Assembly: GCA_951213105.1 (NCBI GenBank)
Contig: OX578149.1
Span: 5,226,318-5,290,317 of the forward strand
Source of the DNA: Amaurobius ferox
Taxonomy: Eukaryota; Arthropoda; Arachnida; Araneae; Amaurobiidae
Reading direction: 5' to 3'
DNA: 64,000 bases
Part shown: positions 35,401 to 46,704 of the stretch, in pieces
Layout of the letters: the number at the start of each line of letters is the position of its first letter
Numbering within the stretch: the stretch's first letter is position 1
Made by a program: the position numbers and the translations under genes
Notes under the pieces: generated by a model
Databases searched by the model: none
What the model was told of the DNA's origin: nothing
Seen by the model: only the letters and a program-made list of their open reading frames with translations

Positions 35401-36766
35401 AGACATCGGTTCAGAGTGACGTCTTCAGACTCAAGTGCAAAATCCTCATCCAAATGTAATGAACGATCAATGAATATCTGGAGAAATAAATGTCTATAAG
35501 CGAATTCTTAGGTGTCAAAATACAAAATTATTACAAAAGTATCTCTTCTCGTGAATAGAATAAATTAGATCTACGAAAATGGTGTTAGCAGATGGGTCGC
35601 GTAATATTGCTCATGAAAGGGAACCTATTGGGGCATACTTGGCTTTTGTTTTATCTTATGTCATTTTTTCATACATTTATGTGAATAACGTGCAATGTCT
35701 CGGAAATATACAAGTTTATGGCACTCGATTTCTTATGAAAAATTACATAAGAAATAATGCTTTATGTAACATTGAAAATTGTCATTTTTAAAAGCTTTTA
35801 TTTACATTTTACCATGATCGATGTCTGTTTCAATACTTTGGATGGCATTTTTAACGCACTTTTTGAAAAGTGTGTTAAAAAGTCTTAGTTTAGTTTTAAA
35901 GTTTTAGTCCTAGACAACTGAAATTTGGCACACAACTTTAGTAGAATATACAAAAGTTGACCATACTGCTGTCTGCTCAACTATCTATTAAAATTTGGCG
36001 AAATGGCCAGCAAAAATCCCACTTTATATATATATATATATAATTGAACAATGCCAAGTTTCTAATCTAACTGCATAAATTGGGCTCAGTGATTATGTCA
36101 AAATATTTATTATTGCTCAGCTATTTTCTATGATTTACCTCCACTGAAGTTGCTCATGGAGAGTTATGAGTAAAAGCTTTTACCCCCAAAACGAAGTTTT
36201 TATATTTGATAGTTTAATAATTTGTTTTCTTCAAAATTTCATTCGAAATTAGGGAAGGGTTTTCCAACTATTCGATTGGAATTTTCGACCTCGTCACAAT
36301 ACTTTCCCTATACAGTATGTATGTAGGGAAAGTTAGACAAAACAACAACAAAGTTTTTTTTTGTTGAACTTTAGTGGAATATATTTTGAAGTACAATATT
36401 GTTTTATTAATAAATTTATTGAGGAAGAAGTAGATTAAATTCAGGTTATTTTCGTGTTTTTAATGAGAGAAAAGAAGGGAGATTTAACATGCGAGAGACA
36501 GTTGTTACCATAATGTAAAGGAAGGACGCCTCTCACGGAAGATTTCTAAAGGAAAAACTGCAATCTATTGGCAGCCCGCGTTAAGAAAAATAATTTCTCT
36601 AAATAAGTAAAGTCCACAGAATAATTTTAATAAACTCATAATGCTTGTTACTCGTTTTCGTCCAGTATGATCCTACTTTCTACGAGGAGAAAATTTTAGA
36701 ATACCATTATGCAAATTGTATCGTGGTTTTTTACATAGTTTGTCTAAATATGAAATTTTGTTACAA
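35401..36766. other. Unassigned stretch
   Basis: Some phrases near 36290-36320 (ACTTTCCCTATACAGTATG) recall an end of family Y. A (TA)n run lies at about 36022-36042. No coding evidence. Confidence 0.4.
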
Positions 36767-36780
36767 ATAAAAATACTGCT

Positions 36781-37340
36781 CCTCCTTCTTTAACCCAAAC
36801 CGTCCGACCTACCCAAAATGTAAGGCATTTGTTTAAACGGCCGGGAAGTGACACACAATTAAAAACACAACCTAGTGGAGGTGACATTCACAGGGACCAT
36901 ACTCTCCTTCCCCTACCATTAGCCTCTCGGTAGGACTTACGGACCCATCTATTTTTAGAGGCGCGACAGCCCAGTGGTTAGCGCGCGGGAATTGCACTCG
37001 GATGACCTGGGTTCAATTCCCGCCATTGCTAAAACTGCCGCCGTGTTCACACGGAGTACGATCACGTTAAACATGTGGGTCCGTAAGTCCTTCCGAGAGG
37101 TCGGTGGTAGGGGACAGAGGGTACGTTCCCTGTGGATGCCTCCCTCACTGGGTTCCGGTCTAAATTGGGTGGCACTTCCCGGGCCATCCACATACCTTAT
37201 ACTTTTTCTGGTAGGTTGGACGGTCTGGGTCGAAGAAGCAGAGGACCCATCTATTTAATGTGTCCATACTCAGCGTGAACACGGGGACTGTTTGGGCAGA
37301 GCCGGGAATCGAACTCTGCTCCACTGTGCTGTCCCACCTC
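36781..37340 (-). mobile_element. tRNA-derived SINE (minus), interrupted by a second SINE
   Basis: The 3' part (36781-36940, starting CTTTAACCCAAACCGTCCGACC) and the tRNA-like 5' part (37257-37340) are one minus-strand SINE split by the plus-strand SINE at 36955-37242. Outer duplication: ATAAAAATACTGCT (36767-36780) and ATAAAAATGCTGCT (37341-37354), one mismatch, so it is the older insertion. Confidence 0.88.
36955..37242 (+). mobile_element. tRNA-derived SINE nested in another SINE
   Basis: Full-length head (CAGCCCAGTGGTTAGCGCGC, B box GGTTCAATTCC), the same body blocks as the 22-kb copy, 3' stem CCATCC/GGACGG with one mismatched pair, then TGGGTC and a GAAGAAG tail. A perfect 14-bp duplication GGACCCATCTATTT flanks it (36941-36954 and 37243-37256), dating it after the host SINE. 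Confidence 0.92.
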
Positions 37341-37354
37341 ATAAAAATGCTGCT

Positions 37355-38452
37355 TGTAAGAAAATAACTTACAAAAACTCTTTGAAGGAAACAAGCATAT
37401 GTCAATAACGTGACGACAATTGTTGCGAGGGATTTATAAGCTATTCAGGCCAAAAGAACAGTACATGCCCTTAACAATCGTTAAGAACAAACTGCCACTT
37501 TATACTTAAAGGTTATTAAGGGAATATACTGGGGTTTTTTTTGCCTTAAGAAGGAGATTTATAACGCCCTCGAAACAATTGTCCTTACCTAATTGACATA
37601 GAAAGTTTGCTTGACGAAAGCAGACATTAAAATTTTGTTTTGCGAGTGCACATATTCCACACAGGTATCATTCCAAAAGTATACTAAACATATTCGAGGT
37701 GATTAAGTTAAATTTATTTTATAGAAAAATAATACTTTCTACAAAGAGTGTGAAAAATAATGACTTTCCTATCTACAAATATATTATATAGAAAGAGACT
37801 TTATGAGTTCGATGCGTCTCAATCGATATTCCATTATCGATTCCAAATTTATAATGAGCCTAAAGTTAAGATTTTATAAAGAGATGAAACACCAACCTGT
37901 ATTAACACGCAAAGCTGACATTATCAGTTTCGGAAAAGAGTATAGGCACGGGGAACGAAATATTGAACTTTCTACGATAAAGTTCAGTACTTCCATTCTA
38001 CTATCGAATGATACCGGTTGAATCGATTCTATTCTCATTTATATACCGCTAGCAGAGGTACTCGACCATAAAGATAGTAAAAGAAGTTACAATTTTATAT
38101 TAAGAAAACGCCCTTATCGCTTGAAACAATCAAGTAGTCCTGTATTTATATGGCAAGGGACAATTTTAGAAACTACTTATTTAAACTACCAATTTTATAA
38201 AAAATAAGTTATTAGCGCAATACCAAGTAAAACTGAAACAATAAAGAATAATCCTACGTATTCAAAATAATTGTACCTTTCCATTTATTTTTATCTCCTC
38301 CTATTCTGTACTCTAACCTACAACTATGAAAAAATACTGGTTAAATAGACTCATAATGAGGGAACTCTTCATTTAAAAATAATCAAAAATACATAAACTC
38401 AATACTACGCCTTTCTATTATGTCATCTAATGCATAGTAGCAGCTACTTTAT
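37355..38452. other. Unassigned stretch
   Basis: No gene or repeat supported. Frames are short and AT-biased. Confidence 0.4.
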
Positions 38453-38463
38453 TAACGCGAGTG

Positions 38464-38520
38464 GCCACACATGAAACTGCCATAAGCCCTAGGGTTGGTG
38501 GTGTGGTCTGGGTCTTCAAC
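38464..38520 (+). mobile_element. 57-bp solo hairpin retroposon, second subfamily
   Basis: Lies between perfect 11-bp duplications TAACGCGAGTG (38453-38463 and 38521-38531). It folds like the 18.4-kb insertion but with different bases: basal stem GGCCACAC/GTGTGGTC (38463-38470 with 38501-38508, the first G shared with the duplication), 30-nt loop, middle helix CCA/TGG, TAA bulge, apical GCC/GGT. The 3' end is TGGGTCTTCAAC. Confidence 0.85.
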
Positions 38521-38531
38521 TAACGCGAGTG

Positions 38532-39670
38532 ACACCTAGATACAATTTTCAAAGCATTATGGAATTTTTTAGTGTTCAATCCACAAGCGTTTATCTCATT
38601 CGTTCTAACTCCATGTACTCGACTTTCTTAGCAATAATACTGATATAAACTAAACGCGGTACAAAATTTGTAATATTTTAGCCACCCCTATTGTCTCAAA
38701 AAATGAGTCGTGCAAATTTGTAATTTTAAGCGGTGAATACAGACCAAATCATGCTGAAAAGCGCCCCACATCGTCTTAAAAAGGTGCGTTCGCAGTAACA
38801 TTTACGTACTTCAGACAGACAGGCAGAAACAAATTTGTAATTTCCTTATTTCGCACTTTGCCACAGGATGACAAAAACTGACGTCAGACTCAGTCCTGGA
38901 TTCAACCTCATGGCCTGAAAAAATTCCATCGTGTCGTTCAAGAGATAATTAGAGCTTGTATTGAAATTTTACTTTGTATATTGTTAGCAAAGTTTCCCCT
39001 GGAATTGTCTCAGGATTCAAGAATGAGTCCCAATTTCGGAATAACTAACGTTTCTATTAAAAGCACCCTCCCATGAGCTTAAACAGTAACAATGATTGTA
39101 CAGATAATTATATATACCTAGCTGCCTTACAAGGGCGCAAAATAACTGTTGAAGTACAATAAAACAACCATTCAATCTCATTCACAAAACAGACGATCAG
39201 ATATTATATATGTGGGGGCTGGGTCAGTACAAAACAGCACCTACTGACTCCACCACCCACAACTTCGTGATCTTAAGTTCAAAATGCCAAAGAGACATAA
39301 ATTTAACAAATATATTCTCAAAAATGTATCAGCAAAAACACCAGGTTCAAGATTTAAAGGAGTTCCCAGTTTAGGGGAATTAAATAACCCTAAATGAAGT
39401 ACAGTGAGTAAAGTAAAAATACAGACACAAATAAATAGGCTCTTTTTCACACAACTTAAATATTGATTTATTTTAGATTTTTCGAAGAATTCAATATGTG
39501 TATTTTTACTTTCAAATAATAAATAAACTTCAGAGCTTCACTTATATTAGACATATTCAAGAAACCAATTGCTCTGGTAAAAAAATATATAGCATTCAAA
39601 TAATCAATTTATTCATAACATATGATCTTAAATCATTTCCAATTTGACCTTAAATATTTTTATATGAGCC
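38532..39670. other. Unassigned stretch
   Basis: No coding evidence. Contains a CAGACAGACAGG run near 38814. Confidence 0.4.
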
Positions 39671-40422
39671 ATGTTAATTATTGAATTTAATTTCATCAAG
39701 CCAGTAACGCTTCGGAATCATTGATTCCGGTAAAAGGAAAATTTACCTGATCTCTTAATTTTATTTAATTTGGAGCAACAGATTCGCATCAGGTAATCAC
39801 GGTTTGATGCAGGACCTCAGAAAAGATCACAGGGAGATTTTCGGAGAATCCAAAATCTTTAGAAACCGAACTTCCGAATACAATGCTTCGAATTGAAACT
39901 AAGCCGCTAGTTACTCATCTCAATTTCCAGAGTCGATGGGATAAGTTCCTGGAATGGAAAAAATATAATTTAGAATAGATTTGCATCAGGATAATTAATG
40001 ATAAGTTCCAGGCTCCTCTTCTTCAGCTCCAGATGAACCAGGGAATATGTTAATTATTGAATTTAATTTCATCAAGCCAGTAACGCTTCGGAATCATTGA
40101 TTCCGGTAAAAGGAAAATTTACCTGATCTCTTAATTTTATTTAATTTGGAGCAACAGATTCGCATCAGGTAATCACGGTTTGATGCAGGACCTCAGAAAA
40201 GATCACAGGGAGATTTTCGGAGAATCCAAAATCTTTAGAAACCGAACTTCCGAATACAATGCTTCGAATTGAAACTAAGCCGCTAGTTACTCATCTCAAT
40301 TTCCAGAGTCGATGGGATAAGTTCCTGGAATGGAAAAAATATAATTTAGAATAGATTTGCATCAGGATAATTAATGATAAGTTCCAGGCTCCTCTTCTTC
40401 AGCTCCAGATGAACCAGGGCGG
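39671..40422. repeat. Tandem duplication, two identical-looking units of 376 bp
   Basis: ATGTTAATTATTGAATTTAA begins at 39671 and again at 40047. Base-by-base reading found no difference until the units end near AGATGAACCAGGG. Either a very recent duplication or an assembly duplication. On the minus strand the block follows the GC-rich patch at 40423-40700. Confidence 0.9.
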
Positions 40423-40700
40423 GATTCCTTTAACCAAAAGCCCCTTTCTGATAGCTTAGCCATTTCGGCCAAATCTTCCTTTGTCTCAGTCTTTCGACAA
40501 ATTCACCAGCGTCCTCCCTCCACGGGATCTTCAGCTCCAAGAGCGCGAAGAGCGGGTCGCTTGAGCCCACGCAAAAAGTTTTCTCCTTCGCAACAAAAAT
40601 GCGCCTCTTCCTGATTGGACAGCGCGCTCTCCTAGCGACTACACAGCCAACACGTCACGCTCACGGCCAGACACTAAGTCCAGACAATTCAACGATTTCT
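40423..40700 (-). other. GC-rich patch, possible retroelement leader or promoter
   Basis: CpG-containing, clearly GC-richer than its surroundings. On the minus strand a CCAAT-like CCAATCAGG lies near 40612-40620. A frame without ATG encodes ELKIPWREDAGEFVERLRQR. A second frame opens with ATG near 40463 (MAKLSERGFWLKESRPGSS) and runs into the duplicated unit. Neither is recognised; a retrotransposon LTR and start of gag is one guess. Confidence 0.3.
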
Positions 40701-40964
40701 CGACGAAAAGCGCTTTTTAATGTAATTTCAATGGAAACAAGTGTTAGTAAAACACTGTACTGGCACGAACGGAGAGAAGGATGTTTCTCTTTCCGAAAAT
40801 ACAAAAAGGCTCATGGCGCAGAATTGCGACATGACATATATATAAACAGCATGGTAAACACGTCAACCAATAAACTCTAAAATCAAAGACAACCCAATAA
40901 GTGGTTAAAAGTCATTTATTAAAATCGCCTTATTATGACGTACACAATCCCACAGCCAAAGCGC

Positions 40965-40992
40965 TTTCGGACATTATCATGTCCTTCATCAG
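40965..40992 (-). ncRNA. Hammerhead-ribozyme-like core
   Basis: Read on the minus strand: CTGATGA (40986-40992), one A, a 6-bp stem GGACAT/ATGTCC with a GATA loop (40969-40984), then GAAA (40965-40968). CTGATGA-stem II-GAAA is the conserved hammerhead order, and such motifs are typical of canonical Penelope elements and derived elements. The extra A after CTGATGA is unusual. A possible stem I (TCGCC with GGCGA further on) is not ideally placed next to a UH cleavage site. Probably a decayed copy. Confidence 0.4.
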
Positions 40993-40999
40993 CGGCGAA

Positions 41000-42850
41000 G
41001 TAAAATAAAGTGCGAACAAGTGCCTAAATATAGGCCATACCCGCCAGGCAAAATTTACATATATTAACTACATACAAAATTACACACATCAATTTATATA
41101 TTTTTAAGATAAAATAAATAATCATAAAAATGCGCATTACAATAAGAAATAGAGTTTAATAACCAACATGAATGTCGACAAAATTGAAAAGCAACTGCTA
41201 TTGAATTTTTAGAAAATTATGTAAAGGCTTGACTCTCAGAGAGTCCTGAACGAGTCACCAAACGTAACTCAGAGTCAAGGGCGACTCGTTCTTGACTCTC
41301 TGAGGGTCTGTGGAAATTTCTAGAAAAATCGACCTCACTTGGTAAATTCTTAACCAAATTCGACAAGATTCCAGAACTCGCTAAAATTATCGTTAGCGAT
41401 ATTTTATTCAATTTATTGCTACGGTCGGCATGTGTGCAGTCTACGTCAAGGGATCCAATGGCAACATAATTGCCTGCAGATTTTTTTAGTGGGGGGGGGG
41501 GGGGGGGGGACAAAAGATCGTGAAAAAGTTTAGGTCACTATATTAGATTAAGTTCACGTGCATTTATATTAAATAAGTATTAGAATGGAAAAGTATTTTA
41601 TTTATAGGAGAATTCATTCTTAGTTTATTTTTATTTTTAAAATCACTTTAAAGCTTTATTTTGACACTGTAAAATAATTTTTTCGTAAATATAACGGCAT
41701 GAAAAATAGAATTAAGTATCGATCGATTTCGTAGGCAAATAAATGCCCCCTTCTTCAGGATAAAAAGATAGAGCACCAGCATCTATGAAAGTTGAAACAT
41801 GTCCATCGATAAAATGAATCATTTTATTACTTATATTGGGATCTAAAATGCCAGGGACCAGAGGGTCGACATGGATTCTGTAGGTCATCCAGCCGTGGTG
41901 AGAATTTTCCTTTCTCCTCGTATAATTTTATAATTCTCATTATTTTTCAAGTAGCCTTCGTAATGAATAAAATGATTTGAATCGTAAATTTATAATTAAA
42001 ATTCTAATTAAGGAGTCCCTTTTCTGCATTCAGAGACTTGTTTATTTCCTCACTACCTGTATTCAAAGTCGATTCGGCCTAGAAAAAAACAGAGTTTCGA
42101 ATTAGCAAAATAACGCCGAAGGCCAGTTTATTTTTTCTGTCCTTAAATAAAAACAGGCATATTTCAATCTCGTACGCTACATTTTAGCTCCGATCGAAAA
42201 TAAACATTATCTGAAAAAATATCTCAGATAATGTTTATTACTAGAGAATGATTTATTTATTAGATATTAGTTGAAAATTCGATTTAAAATACAGAAAAAA
42301 CCTGAAAAAAAAAATTAAATCATTTTTAAGTATGTAAGGGGTCATGTTGTATAGGCAGAAACAATTCTTTTTACATTCTTGTTCTTCTCTGGATAGGTGT
42401 AGAGAGATAAAACAATACATCCGAATATTTTTTATTTTAGTTTTTTTGTCTCAAAGTTACTTACAAAAAAAGCTCAATCAATCGTTAGTTTTTGGGATAC
42501 ATGTCACTTGGAAACTACCCATCCATTTTTCAATTTTCTATATTAGATATAAAGTGAAATGCACTCTCTTATATATATATATATAAAAATACGCATCTAT
42601 AAAAAAAAAAAAAGAAAATGAGCTACAACGGCAGAACTCGACATGCAAATGTCATTTTAAGAGTTATGAAAATAATCACACTTTCAGCACCAATTATAAT
42701 TATAGGGCTCGTGCTGTGCATGAGAATGACGCATTGTGCAGTATTTAAAACGATGGATGTTCTCGCTCCCGGGCAATTGGAAATAGAATTTCTGCTTTGA
42801 TGCTTCAAGTAGTATACAAAGATGCCTTTAATATGTACTCAGCGGTGCTA
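41000..42850. other. Unassigned stretch with a poly-G run
   Basis: A 19-base G run at about 41491-41509. Near 41228-41305 a motif with CTTGACTCTCAGAGAGTC / CTTGACTCTCTGAGGGTC occurs twice. Nothing else recognised. Confidence 0.4.
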
Positions 42851-42866
42851 CAAACCAGTGTCGAAA

Positions 42867-43850
42867 TTAGAGAAAAATCGTATCATAGGCCTAAGAAAGC
42901 GGGTGGGTCCAACAGACGCATCAGTCGCCATCTCGGTCGGAGCGATAGGGTAGTGGCTCGATTTTAGCAACAGTGGATAAGAGAAAATACATGAAACTAT
43001 CGCAGAGACTCAGGACGCCCCAGACAGACAACTACTTGAAAGGATCGTGCAGTCAAGAGAGGAGCCATGTCCACATCAATTTCATCCTCCATGCATTCTG
43101 TATCAATTAATACTTTTCGGAGAAGACTGGAGGAAGGTGGGATTAGGTTGTTGCTGAGACCCAGACCGTCCGACCTTCCAGAAAGGTGTAAGGTAACTGT
43201 TTGGACGGCCGGGAAGTGACACCCAATTTAGACCGGAACCCAGTTGGGGATGTATACACCGGGACCGTACCCTCCTTCCCCTACCACCAATCTCTCGGAA
43301 GGACTTACGGACCCACATGTTTATCGTGATCGTACTCCACGTGAACACGGCGGCAGTTTTGGCAGTGGCGGGAATCGAACCCGGGCCTACCGAGTGCCAT
43401 TCCCGTGCGCAAACCACTGGACTAGCGCGCCCTAGGTGGGATTAGGTGCTGACGTTCATTAAGGCACCCACCACTGATCCTTTAACACAGGAAGAGCCGT
43501 CTGGATGGTTGCCGAGCTCGGTCAGCCTGGATATTGTTTGATTGGAGCCATGTTGTCTTTAACGACGAATCCCACTTCTTTCCTAGTGCTGATGACAGCA
43601 ACATATGCGTGTGGAGAAAAACTGGCCAACATTCCAATCCCGCATTCGTTGTCGAGTGGCGCACGGCCGTCCCACTTAGTTTGGGGAGTCATCTAGTGGA
43701 ACAGCCGATCTCTTCTAGTTTCACTGCAAGCCAATCTGACGGCTCGCTTGTACGTCAACGATACTCAGCAGCCGATTGCTCTGCCTATGATGGAGGACAT
43801 AGCAGGATACTTAGCAGGATACTTGCAGGAATTGGCAGAATATTTGGACT
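42867..43850 (+). pseudogene. Tc1/mariner-type transposase relic, split by a SINE
   Basis: N-terminal helix-turn-helix-like part (KNRIIGLRK) begins near 42867. A GRPRQ motif and SVSINTFRRRLEEGG run up to the SINE at 43149-43433. After it come FDWSHVVFNDESHF (first catalytic Asp) near 43535 and VWRKTGQHSNPA, and then, after shifts, LTARLYVNDTQQPIALP near 43745-43785. The second Asp (QDNARPH) and the DE region are absent, so the copy ends before the catalytic core is complete. Multiple stops and shifts. A different subfamily from the 11.3-kb relic. Confidence 0.85.
43149..43433 (-). mobile_element. tRNA-derived SINE inserted in the Tc1 relic
   Basis: Full-length minus-strand copy with B box GGTTCGATTCC and the family body. 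On the RNA strand the 3' stem is GGCCGTCC/GGACGGTC (43203-43210 with 43164-43171, one G-U pair, 31-nt loop), then TGGGTC. Perfect 14-bp duplication AGGTGGGATTAGGT at 43135-43148 and 43434-43447. Confidence 0.93.
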
Positions 43851-43874
43851 GTGCATCGAAAATCGGACATCGTA

Positions 43875-45055
43875 CTGAAAATCGAACATATTAGTGTGCG
43901 ACACCGCTTAAAGTAGCAAATATTGGAAATCTGAAATTTCACACTTTCTTCCTTTCAAACACGTAGACCAAATGTGAAGCCTCCATCCTATCGCGAAGCA
44001 TGTTTTTTCTATCACTTCACCTTTTGAACGTTTGTAGTACCCCCTTAATGAACATTTTTGTCAAACCGTATTCATCTTTGGTTTTTTTATCAAATGGTTA
44101 GTCCATATACTAAATTTCAATCATCTATCACATTGTAAAGGAGGTGTTTTCCATTTGTTCGGAAAATCGAAAATTTTAGTGAGCGGCACCCCCTACAATA
44201 GCAAATGTTGGAAAACTGAAATTGCACACTTCCTTCCTTTTACCCGTGCACCAAATTTGAAGTCTCTATCGCATCGCGAAGCATTCTTTTTCTATCATTT
44301 CACCTTTCGAATGTTTTGTCTGGAGTACTCACCCCCTTAAATATACATTTTCAAAAAACTCTATTCTTCTAGTGTTTTCTATCACATGATTCACTCATAT
44401 ACCAAATATCAAGCCTCTATCACGTTTTAAATGGGGCGTTTCTACTTTATTCCGAAAATCGAACATCTTGGTTCGCGGCACCCCCTAAAGTAGAAAATAT
44501 TAGTAAACTGAAACTGTACACTTTCTTCCTTCCAAGCTATCTACCCTTACACCAAATTTGATATCTCTATCTCATCTCGAAGTATGTTTTTTTGTCAATT
44601 CACCTTTCGAACGTTTTTCTCTGGAGCACCCCCATCAACGAACATTTTTGAAAACTGTATTCGTCTTGGGTGCTTTCGTCAAATGATTAGGCCTTATACC
44701 AAATTTCAAGCCTCTATCAAATTTTAAAGGAGCCTTTTCTCATTTATTCACTAAATCGAACATTTTGGTGTGAAACACCCCCTTAAGTAGAAAATATTGA
44801 AAATCAGAAATTGCACACTTTCTTCCTTTCGAAGGATTTACCCATACACCAAATTTGAAGTATCTATCTTATCGCAAGGTATGCTTTCTTATCATTTCAC
44901 ATTTCGAACGTTTTTGTGTGGAGCACCCCCTCTAAAGAACGTTTTCGAAAAATTCGATTTTTCCCGGGGATTTTATCGAACGACCGAGGCGTGTACCAAA
45001 TTACAAGTCTCTATCTATTCGGGAAGTGCCTAAAAAAGCGTGACAGACGGACAGA
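43875..45055. repeat. Tandem repeat, about four diverged units of about 290 bp
   Basis: The block CGGCACCCCCTAAAGTAGAAAA (variants) recurs near 43901, 44186, 44476 and 44774. Each is followed by CACTTTCTTCCTT, CACCAAATTTGAAG, ATTTCACCTTTCGAACGTTTT and ACCAAATTTCAAGCCTCTATC. The unit ends in GACGGACAGACA at 45045-45057. Frames here are repeat-derived. Class unknown. Confidence 0.85.
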
Positions 45056-45740
45056 CACTTGGCAATTAGTATATCGAGATAGATTGACAGATTGCATTGT
45101 AATGAAAAGAAATCTAATATTTTCAAGGAAATTTTGGAGTCTCCCAGGAACTTTAAACTTTGGCACCTATTCCTTTTGAAATCCGAAAAAAATCGTAAAA
45201 TAATTTTGATCCTTCTTATCAACATTTTTTTTCTGCCCTATGTACCATTCCTCAAAGCTGAAAACCATAACACTATTTTCTATTCTACAAATCGTTCATA
45301 AATGTTAAAAAAATAACATACTAAAACGAATTCAGTTTTATTTAATCGAATCAAATAATTTTAGCTTCGGCTTTTATTCCCTTCGGCACCATGAAACTCT
45401 CATAACCCGCTCCATTACCTATTCATGCATCCATAGTTATGTCCTTCCTCCTCATCTCGAATGGCTTACACCTTGCCCGAAAACGCTTTAGCGGATCGTC
45501 ATCAAACAATTAGCCGTAAACGATTATTTTCATGGACGACTTTCCCGCCACTTCGATGAATAAATGATGGCGATATCGTGCGCCTCGTTATATTAGGACG
45601 GAAAATTTTAAAGCATCTATAGAGAATGGTTAATGAAGCAGAGTGGAGTTACTAATTGTTTATTTATGTTACTCGGCTAATACATCTGAAAATTCAGAAC
45701 ATTTCCATGTTCTGAATTTTATCGTTCTGAATGGATTCTA
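45056..45740. other. Unassigned stretch
   Basis: No gene recognised. A short palindromic phrase, AAAATTCAGAACAT / ATGTTCTGAATTTT, lies at about 45688-45720. Confidence 0.4.
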
Positions 45741-45754
45741 AGTGGCCCATGGAA

Positions 45755-46690
45755 GGTTGGGACAGCCAAGTGGTTAACGTACTCGAACGGCCCGAGTTTG
45801 ATTCCAGGCTCTGCCCAAACTGTCCCTGTGTTCATCTAGAATACGGGCACATTAAATATGTGGGTCGTTAAGTCCTTCCGAGAGGTTGGTGGTAAGAGGA
45901 AGGAGATTACGGTCCCTGTGGATGCCACCCTGACTGGGTTGCGTTATAAATTGGGTGGCACTTCCTTACCGTCTAAACAGAATATAGAGTAGGGAACAAC
46001 TCATTAAGGAACGCATTTATAGCTGTAAGTAGGAAGATCAGGTCACTCATGTTTGGCCTTGAATGATAAGTCTACTTGTATATAAGGTCGATGGGTAAGA
46101 CTGAGAAGCCCATGCTTGGCTCATGAGAGTGAATACTTGATTATCCTTCCTTTTAGACGGATTTTGCGGTTATTACCGATCTTCAGCAACGCGTAGGTGA
46201 CGATATGATGAAGAAACATTATCCTGTTATACAGAGGCTGTTATTACATTTTTAGAACGATTTTATTAGAAACAATAACAAAACTTATATTAATTTTTTA
46301 AAAAAAATCTGACAACAGATCATTTTATAAAAGTTAGATTATCGTTTGCTATTGTGAAATTTTGTTTATTTTGATAATAGCGAGTGTAAACAACTTTTGG
46401 ATTAAATACTACGGGGGATAGTACAGCCCAGTGGTTAGCGCCCGGGGATTGCACTCGAACGACCCGAGTTTGATTTCCGTCTCTGCCCAAACAGTCACGT
46501 GAAGTATGGGCACTTTAAAAACGTGGATCCGTAAGTGTTTACGAGAAGTTAGTGATAGAGGAAGGAGGGTACGGTCGCTGTGGATGCCGTCCAGCTAGGT
46601 TCCAGTCTAAATTGTGTAGAAGTTCCCGGTCGTCCAAACAGATACCTTACACCTCCAGGTAGGTCGGATGATTTGGATCGAAGGAGAAGA
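45755..46690 (+). mobile_element. Composite retroposon: 3'-truncated SINE + spacer + complete SINE
   Basis: The first SINE (about 45756-45980) has the tRNA head and body but stops inside the left arm of the 3' hairpin (CCGTCTAAACAG). The second (about 46412-46690) is complete: its 3' stem GGTCGTCC/GGATGATT (46628-46635 with 46666-46673) stays fully paired by A-U and G-U changes, and it has a GAAGGAGAAG tail. Neither has its own pair of duplications, but AGTGGCCCATGGAA (45741-45754) before the first and AGTAGCCCATGGAA (46691-46704) after the second match at 13 of 14 bases. This suggests the whole 936-bp block was inserted at once. Confidence 0.65.
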
Positions 46691-46704
46691 AGTAGCCCAT
46701 GGAA

